In this document: piece after piece, positions 12,001 to 24,000 of the stretch
Layout of the letters: each line of letters opens with the position of its first letter
Numbering within the stretch: the stretch's first letter is position 1
Origin: Gyrodactylus bullatarudis
Lineage: Eukaryota; Platyhelminthes; Monogenea; Gyrodactylidea; Gyrodactylidae
DNA length: 64,000 nucleotides
NCBI GenBank assembly: GCA_012064415.1
Contig: SSNU01000051.1
Location: 288,461 to 352,460 of the forward strand
Reading direction: 5' to 3'
Notes under the pieces: model-generated
What the model saw: only the letters and a program-made list of their open reading frames with translations
The model's database searches: none
What the model was told of the DNA's origin: nothing
Translations under genes and position numbers: made by a program

Positions 12001-15000
12001 GTGATACTTTCCTCCCGGGGTAAAATTATCCTACCATTATCCCTAATGATATCTCTCGCTTCTTCTCAAGTTAAACAGTTTTTCTGATATCTGCGCAAAA
12101 GAGAGATATTCTTCCCACAATTGCTCGAATGCACACACAAACACTGTGTTCATTCTAATAATAATAATTTGATACCCCCCTTTGGTCAGAGGAATTGCGC
12201 AAATTGCCCTACTCAAAAATATATATTTATATTCATATTATTGAGTCGTAGTACTCGAGATTAAAAGATTAATTTTCCCTTGGCAAGGGAGTTTACTCTA
12301 TCTAGAGCTAGCCAAGCATGAATTTTTGAGTTGACAAATTTTGATATGATGAAAATATTTCTAAAATCTAGAAGACGCGACCCCCTGATATTTGGAATTC
12401 TCCTAAAGATAGATTGGTAAAAGTAGATTTGATTTGAAATGTAGCCAACCTTTTTTCAAAGCCTCTTTCAGACCTTGCGGTACTGATAGATAGTCAAGTA
12501 CCTTCCTACACTTGTAACCTGAAATCTCTTCAATTTTATTTTTAGATACTGAAACGTCTGGCTTTGGAAAATGGTTGGTTTTATTCCTCATGTTCTGGAT
12601 GCAATACAGAGACGATTTTTACTGTTACGGCTGACAATAACTTTTACAGAAAATAATTACTTCCACACAGAAGATAATACCGGTGGATAAACTTGGTGAA
12701 TAAGAATATAGGGTCTCTCTAGAATGCCGGAACCCAAGAATAGTAACCCCAAAATTATGAAACTTCTGGATTTTTACATTTGAATAGGCTTCTATATTAA
12801 TTTACAAAAATCAATTAAATTTTAAACAGAAAAGCTTTTGATATAAAGTTGGTTGATACGAAGTTTTTTCCTCAAATCATAGATTCCCAAACTTCATATC
12901 AATTAGCTTTTAATACTAAATTTCTTTTTGAAGAAAAAATTGAGTATGCCAAATTCCCGGCTACTCAGCTTAGGAAATAAATAACTTATTTCAATTGCCT
13001 CAAATTTGATTAATTATTTCTTCCTAGGATTCTGTAGTCTGATATTAAAACCACTGGCGTTTGAATTAATTAAAAATTTCAATTCTTCCCCAAAAACAAT
13101 ACAGACAAGCAAGATACAAAATGCCCTATTGCAATGTTCATTGAAAAGACTTTCTTGTGTGACTTTCTTCTGTTGAATGAATAAAACTTTTATCCTAGCT
13201 TAAGTGTATTTGGATTATCTTGATGAAGAATGAAAAATTCCATTTAATTAAGTAATGAATAATAGCGTAAATAAATGAGAAGATGGGCAATTCCATACAT
13301 AGGAAGAGAGTGGGAACAGAAAAGTTTTCATATCTGTCAGATATTTTCCCCTTCATCGTTTCATCATCAAATTCCTTCCAAAAGTATCATTTACAGCCGA
13401 ATTTATCAGAATCTGTTACGTGATAAGAATTAATCTAAAGAATATGCTAATTTCTATCTCTCGTTGAATGTAATAATTGTTGTGGTGTTTAAATATATGC
13501 CAAGCACCTTGATTTGTATTATTAATCTATTGTTTATAATATATTGTCACCCATGATACCTCAAAATGACCCAATAAAGCATTTATGCCATCTGTCAAGC
13601 CCACCAATATAAAAATGGCGTCGAGGAAATTTGTATAATTTAAAAGAAAAGCGACAAGCGAGCCTTAATCATTCAAAGACTTAGTTATCGATCGAAAGCC
13701 AACCCAGTGAATCTGAATAATCACGACAACTCAACGACACTGATTAATTTTCAAACTTTCGATGGAAAAGATTTTGTGTTGTTCGATTAATCTGATGCAG
13801 ATCTTTTTACCGATGAGCCAGGTGTATTATGGTTCGCCTAACTTAATAAAGTCCCACTTCGAGGTGTTATTTCAATTCTCCGTTATATCAAATGAATGAA
13901 CCATGTACTTACGAGTAAACAGTGTGATTCTACATTTTTTGAGTTTGACAATTTTTTATAGAATGAAAATGATCTCTCTACCTCGATAAATTTGAAGCCT
14001 GAAGCATGATGTAGTTAAAAAAATTCAAATAGTTGTAAATGGTTTTCAGAAAACAGGGAATAGCTGGTAAAATAATAAGCAATTTTATATTTTTCAAGGC
14101 TTTAGTTAATATGAAGATAGAAATCAAGGATTTTCACAAAATATCTAATAAGCTTAATGAAGGAGTCCACCAATCCCCATTTTTCCTTCAAATATTGTAA
14201 AGTTCACAAGCAAATAATTTAAGAGATACTTCTTTTGAAGGTACTTTTATTTTAAAAGTATCTTAACTCAAAATAACTCGACATAACTGTTTCAATTTAT
14301 ACTCACTGAGTATTACTCAGTAAAATGTATTATAATATGATTTATAATTATAGATCATATAAGATCAAAAGTTGATTATTCAAAAACACACTTTTACATC
14401 CTGATCTACATTACTGAGTTGCTACCAGAATTGAATTTTCAGACTTGATACTTTAGCGCATCTTATTACTTTTTAAAAACTAATAAAACAAAGATTTGAA
14501 CTATTTATTTATTAACCGAAAAAATATTTATTTATTTTTTGTCAATTTCTAAGCTTTTGTACAAATTTATCCATAATTTTTTTAAGTTTAACAAAAAAAT
14601 CTTTTACGCATCTTATTTCAAGAAGAACCTTGGGCTGGCTTGCTTCTACTGAGATTTAGAATTTCTAAGGAAAACTTTCGTCTACTGGTATGCTAATTGA
14701 AAGTGATGTATTTTAAAACTAAATATAAAATTAATCACAAGAAAAGAAACGCAATTCTAAATGCTTTGAGTTGGTCTCATAACAGGTATGGTGAAAATTA
14801 TGGTAAATGTAACTAATTATTTTAAACATGAAAAAAGTATCGTCATGTTATCTACAGAGTAAAATCTTTATGGGTTAGTCTCCACCAATAATACTGTTTT
14901 ACACAAGAGTCCATCCACCCCTAATATATATCATAGCTTCCTACATAATATGTACAGAAATGATGACATACTCAATGACGCCTTCCTTCTGGCTAATTTT

Positions 15001-18000
15001 CTCCCTTGGCGACTTGAATTCCTTCAGCTTTCAACAGGAAGGTTACAACATCTTAAACTACTTAAAACTTATTACTATAAAATTATACAATGTGAAATTC
15101 TTGTCGTAATAAACGCCAATTTTTTCCCTTAGCTTACTACTAACGTGGTATTATTTTGCCAAATATTTCAAGTAGCCACAGATACTAAATTAAACAAGGG
15201 ATTTGAGCAATTGCAAGTTATGCAGTAGTGGTCTTCTTTGCTAATTCAGTTGAAAAAGAGTTGCAAGTTGAACCCTGAAGGTGATTTTGAACTTACATTC
15301 TAATACAGTCAAGATATCGAAGTAGCTATTTTTCCAAAAATATTACTGATACAGAAGTCTGGCGAACTAATAATAGAGCCAAAATTGAAATTTTATATGA
15401 AAACATAGCAAGATCTCTGGTGGGAAGAATTACTGACGAAATAAAAAATAGGAAATTTTTATTTTCTAGACCCCTTTAGAATCTTCCCAACATAAAAATC
15501 GAAAACCTCTTATATACATTCGTCTCCAGAATTAAAAATGCGGCTTCATCTTCTTTCTTCTGGAAATAATTTTTCAAAAATAACCATTTGAACAAACAAA
15601 ATGACGTTTCTTTCAGATAGGATTAATTGGTCTTCTTGTCTATTGGGGATCCACAAAAATAACTTTGAAATCAAAAAAAAAATTTTCTACTCAAAGTAGA
15701 AAAACTCAAAATTTTCCATAAAATTTCGAAGAGTGTACCTTTTGAATTGGTTACCAAAAGATCTTTATACCTTCTTTCGTTCCTCAAAAAAAAGAAAAAA
15801 TATTGATGGGACAAATTAGCTAAATGAATTCGGAATGATGAACATAAAGAAGCAAAGCTTCAGCCCTAGTTAGGGAGTATAATAATATCTTTTTCAGAAT
15901 ACAATACGGAATGATTTTCACAGACCACCCAAGTTTTGGGAATACATTTTTTGCCTCATATTCACAAACAAAAGAGATGAATATAACACAATGTTTAGTA
16001 CACATTTCTGAACGTAGCCTACTTTAGTCAAAAAGATTTTTCATTTTTTTTCAAATAAAAAATATATTATTTTTTCTATATATACAGATTCCTTTCTCGT
16101 TTATTATTATTGTATTGCATTGTATTTACAGTGTATGGATATAAACAGTTCTAATCATACGTAGTGAGAATTTACTGATACTCATATAGTGTAATTAATT
16201 TCCACCCTAGGTCTACTGGAATTTCGGAGCCAAAGAATGTGTACATATCGATTCAGCTTAGTAGCAGTAATAATAATACAATGTGGGAGTTATCACATAG
16301 CAGAAGTAGCCATCTCGAAAATTATCCTTTTTTCTAGCTTATATTATCGGGAATTGCTCCGGGTTGGAACACTGCTATTCTTCGCAGAAGTATTTTCACT
16401 GTTTAAAGATAAACTCAGATTTTAATGATGAAATACTTTGTAAATTTTTCAAGATGTTTAACGCCTCAGTTTCTTCGGACTGGACTGGCCACACTGAGTT
16501 TCCCACCCGATTGTAGTAATAGATACGAATTTCTGACTCTTAAATCAAAGTATTTGAAGCAAAAATTTTGTCATGAATAAAACGCTATACTTTTAAGTGA
16601 CCGAACAAGTAATTTTAAGAATTTCTCAAAAATAATGAGGTAACTTTCTATGAATCAGGTTAAAAACTGATAAACTATATAAGCTATATTTAATGGTGTA
16701 TACTAGACTTGGATGGAATTTTGCTAAAAATAGCTAAAATCGCCCATAGATATGATGAATTGAATCTTCAAGTATTTCTATCTAACCAAATTTGGCTTCA
16801 AATGCTTCTGGTATAAGATAAACAAAATTGTGAAAATTTTCAAATTAAAAACGTTCTTTAACGTTTTATTTTCATTATTTCAACCTGAAAAGTTACAAAA
16901 AAGGACTTAAATCCTATTTAAATTGTTTTTTCAATAGTTTTCACGAATCATATTACAATTTTGATCGGTGAAAAAACATTTTTAATTTGAATATTTTCAC
17001 AACTTTGTTTATCTTATACCAGAAGCATGGAAAGGTATTTTGAAGCGAATTTTGGTGGGATAATAATAAAATACTTGAAGATTAAATTTATCATATCGAT
17101 GGGCAATTTTAGTAATTTTTAGCAAAATATCGTTCAAGTCTAGTGTATACTAGGGTAAGGTGAAATTTTTGTCCTGAGTTTTCTGATAGAACTATGATAA
17201 AATTCCAGAATTTTTCAAAAGGTCGCTCAATTTCAATGAATGAATTTTCACTACGCAATCCCGGGATATTGTGGGAAAAATGGGCAATGACATAATGAAC
17301 GATGACTTTAACAATATGCAAAACATGATCTGAGTACTAAATATTATCAGAAAACTAAGGACTCTCGTGAGTTGATGGGAGAAAATAAAAATTTCACCCT
17401 AGCCTAGGGTCTACTCTTCAGTTATATAGGATCTTTTTATTACAGAAACTTTTAGGTTTAATTATTTGGTCCAGATTTGGGCCATGGCCCTGAAAAGGTT
17501 AGTGAGAGGCAAACATTTCTTTTTCTGTGAACTATTTCCAATTGGAAATAGGGAAATTAGAGTTTAACGTGAGAAGTGACTATTTTTAAACAATCAAAAA
17601 GTTTTCAATTGCAAATTTTGACCATGCTGTTCAGAAATATAGTGACTTGGACATTTTTCGTAGTAAAAACTCATTGAGAAATGTTTGCGCAAATTCAAAA
17701 ATTGACTTATCAGAACCAAATCTAAATTGAAGAGTTTTCTCGTTGTTCGATTACTTTCAAGATGAATTTTTTGATAGAAGGCTAAAATCTCGATTGAAAA
17801 TGACATCTCGGAATTTTCAAGAGATTCTTGATCGACAGCTCCAGAACTAAAGATGCCAACTAGAGTTACTTAAAGAATTTTTGAAAATCTAGTCAAATAT
17901 TGAGAAAGTTTTTTTGAAAACCTGTTTGCTGAGGCATTAGAAAAAAATAAAATAACTTTATGTCGTAAAAGAATAGCTGTAGATTTCTAATATGCAATCG

Positions 18001-21000
18001 AATGTTCGACATCCATTATATTAGTTAAGAAGATCCCTGGTTTTAGAGGCAAAAAAGCCCATTTTAACCTCTACGATAAGTCGGCTCTCAAAAAGGAATT
18101 CAAATTCAAAATCAGGGTGCAATTTTTCTCATTTGTGTGATGAAAATCAGAATAAGTCGAATATAACTGCATTGAATTTTATGTTTTATATAAAATTCGA
18201 TAAAAAAATTTTTTTTAATAGATTGAAAATACTATTTTGATTCTCGTTTTCTTTGAAAGAAGTTTTTTTCATCTATTTTCAACAGAAAGATCGAGTTAAG
18301 AATGGATGAAAAACATTGTTTTATTGCGATAACAGATAATTATAATGTTTCTAATCAATTGCTAGATATTCTCTCCAATGGATTAGCCAATCAAAATGAT
18401 TCAATTCACCCCCTCCAATCCTTCTCCTGTTATACACAATATGTACACTGTCTATGCAGAGTGTTTTGATCCATCTTATACCATGGTAAGAACAATGTTT
18501 CAAATAATAATTCTTTTTCTGCATTTACAGAGTCTCTGCCCCTCAATCTTTTTTGGCGTCTTCATGGTTAGAGTTTGGGATCTCTCTTTCAATAATATAC
18601 ACTTTCAATGTATTCATGTGTGTGTGTATGTGTATGTAGGGAGATATATAAAAGGATACGCCCACGCATTCAAACTTATATATGGCCGGATTACTGAATA
18701 AAATGTAGGATTAGTGGATGGAAATCCCTGTTGTTCCTTCCATTTTCATACAAGCATACAAACATTGACAGTTACTGCATAGTTTTCTAAGTACAAGCCT
18801 AACCAAGTAAAGTTCTTCTATGCAAGTCTTTTCTTTCTGGTATATTGTGATGAAAGGGGAGAAATCCCCATTAGGGAATTTTCAAACGAAGAAGAGAAAT
18901 CCATCAGATTGAAAGGATAAACTTTCATCCACGGAGATTGCCACAAAAGCTGCGTCTTAATTTTAGTTAGTACAAAATCTCTCCCTCACCCCTCATTCAC
19001 AGATCAAAAGAAGGAGAAGAGATACAGGTTACATAGCTCTCGTCTTATACCCTTCATTGATTCATTTCATGGTCCAATCGTTTAGTGGTTTATTGAATTT
19101 GGAGTTTTATGATCCAAAAAATGAAAGCTAGATTTCAGGCGATTGCATATTTTTGAATTTACTATCTCAGTAAAATATTGAGATAAAAAACAAATCTATT
19201 TTTGGTTTCTATTCATGGTTTTTACAAAAATCTATTTTTTCATCAAAAATTTCTAAGATTTTTCCCTGATTTGACAAAATTAAAAAAAAACATTTTAAAT
19301 TTCGAGCTGGTGTGATTCTTTCATTTTTGTAAACTTCAAGTTGAAAATTTTTGCTGATATCAAGGTCTAAGAGGAATAAAACGTTATTAATTATATGGAT
19401 CACCGATAGACAAGATGACCAAAAATGCTCGAAGAGATTTTAGTAAAAATCCTCATTCACGTGAGAAAGTCTACTTTCTATTTTTCGATCATTCTCACAA
19501 AATTCGATTTATCGAAATTTCATCAATTTTCAAGTGTTGAAAATGATCAAAAAATTGAAATTCAGCTCCAAAACGATAATAAGATAAGATTCAGTTGAAT
19601 TGATTTTTGTGTCTAATCTTGATCCTGAAAAAACTCTTTTCGATCAGCCTACCACTTTTGAATCAACAAAAACTTTCAGCGCAAAGTTCGAAAAATAGGA
19701 TTTTGGTGCCAAGTGGAAATTTGAAAAAATACCATATTTTTCATAAAAATAATTTTTTTCTTCAACTGGTAAAAGTGGACAACATGAGTAGGATTCCAAA
19801 AAATATCGGGATTTCTGTAATAATCATAGATTCACAACTTCATATCAACCAGCTTTATATTTTTGTGAAAAATATGTTTTATAAAAGATAGAAGTTCTTG
19901 TCAAGATTTTCATGGTCATGATCCATTACCAATTATAATGGATAAAATTGTATATATGAAACTGTTATTTGTTACAAACTGTCATTTTTTCTACTCAATG
20001 ATATTTTCCATGTTTGTAGAGAATTTTTCGCTGACTTTAGCAATGTGCTTCTTGAAAAATTCTTCAATAGTTTTTTCGAGCTATATTTCTTCCCGTTGGA
20101 CGCCCGTACGTTGTAGAATAAACTTTATTCGATAAAGATAACAGTCATAGTAATTCATCAATCCCTTATTAACCTCAAATCAATCAACAATTCCATCTTT
20201 GTGTTGATTTTTAGGTGTTAAAAAATAGAGATTTATCAATGAAAGTATTTCATTCGGACTAAATTTTCGAGAAAATTTTTACGCTAGGTAGATTTCTTTC
20301 CTACGAGGTCCTTAAATAGGAATTTATTCCTGAACAAGATGATGTCATTTCTGCCTTTCTACCTTATTCATGTTTTCCTCTATATTGAAATCAAAGCAGT
20401 GCATTCTGGTTTTCCAGTTTTTACCGGATAACTTTAAATGCTCTATTGTGGGATTTTTTAAGAAACACATATCTGAAATCAGCAGAGAAATTCAGATATA
20501 TAAAAGTGGAAAATATCATAGAGTATAATTTTTCCATGCAAGAATGTGTATAGTTTATTAAATTGAATGAGTCCCATTGTTATTTAAAAGCAACAAGTAA
20601 TAACTTTTTTGTCTTTACATTTAAGAAGTGAGATCTTGTGGATTTATTATCTATAGATGCACTAACATACTGGTATAATGTTGGAAAAATTCTTTCTCAA
20701 AGAAAGTTCATTCATTTTTCATTTTAAAATTTATGCAATTAAATCCTGCGAATATGTAATTATAACTTTGGGACTCTGGGGATTTTTTTTGACATCGATA
20801 ATTATAACTGTGAGTTTCAAGTCAAAAGGTACCAACAAATATATATTTATCTCAAAGCTAGTAGTCGATCTAAAGATAAAAAAAATCAATGATATCCTAT
20901 CCAGATTCGGAAAAAAACTGAAATCAACGATAGAAAGAACCAACATCTCTAGAGTTTGCTTATTTTTTGGGAAGAAAAAAATAAAGAATAAATAAAATTT

Positions 21001-24000
21001 GTGTAAACTCGGTTTAATTACGATTAATAATTATTTGCTTATAGCGAATAACACGAGGTTTTATCCACTGGATGATATCTTGTATTGTTTTTCTATGGGT
21101 TTTTTATATCTGTTTTATCTTTGAATAGAATCACCCACCGCGTAGACACCGAAGAAAGCATGGAATACAAATTATGAATTGGTTTGTACAATTGAAAAAA
21201 AAACAAGATTATAATTCACTGCAGAGATCTCGGATATGAAAATTCAGTTATGGATTCTATGAAAATTCTAAAGCTTAATAAGAAATGACATAAAGAGGAT
21301 AATTTACCAGGAAAACAAATATTATGAAATGAACTCATATGTAGGAGTCAAAATATCCTTGTTATATGGGCTGTTAGATGGCTAGTTTATCGTTCAGATT
21401 TATCTATTCGTAATATGTCCTTCATAAATAATAAAACCATAAAATATTTTAACTAGAAATATATCCCGCAAGTTCGCCCATGTCACTGAATGTTACAGCT
21501 TACTAATGGATCCCACCGAGACTGGTACGAAGGAAACTCAATATGTATGCCAGAACCTGGTATTTGAACCTAGGACCTCTGCACAATTCATAAGATAGAA
21601 TATTTTATTTTCAGAGTAGAAAAAAGGGATAAAAATTGACCGGCAAACCGGAAGATTGACAGTTTTTCGAATTGAAGTGATTAAATACTAAATCGCCATC
21701 TTAAAAAAGTGAGGCATTTTCGAAATTCTAAGAAGGGCCAAATTTTGTCGAATTGAATTTTTCCTCTTATTAAAATATTGCGAACAAAAGTGAATTATAA
21801 TTATCATCTTGCAAAGCACTGCATCTTGAGACATCTTAATCTAGACATCTTAATGCAGAAACAGTATCAGGAATAAAGATGAGCTTGAAAATTCTTGAAA
21901 GTTAATAAATAATAAGGGTGAAACTATTTTTTGTCAATATTTTTTTTCCCGAACAATGTTTCGATAGCAATGCGAATTTTTTAGATCTAATTCATGAAAT
22001 TTAAATTCGAAGTTTTTAATTCTCGCAAATATCTTCAACATATCCTAAATTGATCGGAATTTTTACAAGAATACGCAGTTTTGATTATTAAATATCTTAC
22101 GAACCTATTTCTATTTAAAATTGCATTCGAACGGCTCAAAATTTAGATTTTAATCGATCGTAGTAGAAAAATTCAAAAATCGGTTTTGGAGTATCTAAAA
22201 TACATGATTTAATAGGAACTTTTTCACGTTGAAAAATTCTCTTTAAAATGAGCTCTGCACATCCGGATGTTAAAGAAATTGCCTCTCTCTTCTACCTATA
22301 GATTCAGAATAGCTCTCTTCATCTGAGTAAAAATAGGAAGAAAAGGCTAGTAGACTATGGAATAGGAATAAAGTTTCTTAAAGTCACAGCTGGTGGTCAT
22401 CCACACCATTCTGATGTAATGATTTTTAAATGGTTTTTCCCTGCTATCACACGATTTCTGTTTATTAATGTAATGAGGGGATGAAGTAGAAGGTTGTAAC
22501 TGGAAATGTTAAATCACCTTGGCCTACATATTACATATCATTACAGTTAGGACTAAGAGAACAAAAATACAAGCTAATGTCTGATACAAAATGAATGCAT
22601 ACTTCGTGAAAATTAGATAATTGATGTCAGGTTAGTTGCCAGTGCTTCTGTGTATTAAATTCTAATTCTAACAAAATTACAGTACCTGATTTTACACCCT
22701 CTTGTTGTATATAGGGCAAAAGAAATGCAGTCCTTAATGCAAAAGTTGAATAAATCATAAACTCAGACACCATTCAACATGAGGTCAATCCCTAGGACTT
22801 ATCACAAATTGAACTTAACCAGTGTAAAACTAAAATTCTCCATCTTTGACCCAACATTCAACTGGAACCAAATCTTCTCTCCTTAGTAGTATCTCAGATT
22901 AAAGACTCAACTATAGATAATAAACTTGACACATCAATTCTTTATTTTAAAAAAATACTCAATCCTTCTCTTCTTTTTCTACAGATAGACCCATACAAGC
23001 CAGAAGACAACATACATAGTCAGGTAGCAAGCAAACAATCTATGCCGAACATCCCCCTGAAGAACTAATTTCAATCTATGCCGCTACCATACTTAAAAAT
23101 TCTCAAAATCAAATCTTACTTTGAAGGTTTCTACATGCGCTAGACCTTAGAATACTTTTATTCAAACAATGAATTTCTGTCCCATCTTGACTTCGGAGCT
23201 TCTTTATTATCTAACCTACTTGTGGGCACAATTGAAAAAACTAAAAACCTTTGGGCCATATTCATGCAAAGAACTTGTTGCCCCATCTACATCACTTTAC
23301 CACAAGATTCCCCCTTCTCCAGACCGCAGTTATCATATTTGTTCTTCAAGATGCTTTATCTTAGATTTTGTACCAGACACTCATAACTATTTTACCGTAT
23401 TCGTTACTCGCTCACCTTCAAATCCGTCTTATCTTTTAGTTAAAGTTTGAGCAGAAATATTTTCGTAATCAGGAAAGATGAAAAGTTTTATAGATTCTGA
23501 TCGAAAAGCCTCGGAAGAATTTGAAAAGAGCGTTTATCATATCTCAGAGAATAATAACACCCAGTTACACATTGAGGAACTGCCAATAATTTTATTGAAA
23601 AAATAAGGATGAAAAAACCTCGATTTGAATGCAAGATAATAATTCCCAGATTGCTTACTTACTACTTATTGTTGTAATATGAAAGGGAAGAAGAAAAGAA
23701 ATAAACCCCATACTGAGAGAATAGTGAATGTGTTTACATGAAAATATTTATATTTGTTCCTCATCTATTATTATTATTAGAGGCAGGGTTCAGATAAATT
23801 TTCTCACTGTTTCACGATATTCGCGTGTTTTTTATCAAAATTTAAATGAAAAAATTGCACAAATTTTAATTCATTATTCCACCAAGTCAGCATACTGCGT
23901 GCTAAAGTTACTTTCTACTTTCCTGTGTGGTTGTAATGCACTCTTTTTTGTTACTAACCCAGGAAAAAAATACATCTCAAATAAGGGGGAAATTTTAATT

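Noticed and set aside
12403..12591. 62-codon minus frame ending in a Lys-rich tail
   Set aside because: It lies across a hairpin repeat also present at 32196-32340, so the frame is a by-product of the repeat.
18396..18701. 101-codon + frame
   Set aside because: It crosses a TG-rich microsatellite and has no recognisable features.
23169..23450. 93-codon + frame in the long intron
   Set aside because: No ATG-proximal context, domain or splice support; it sits next to a family B repeat piece.
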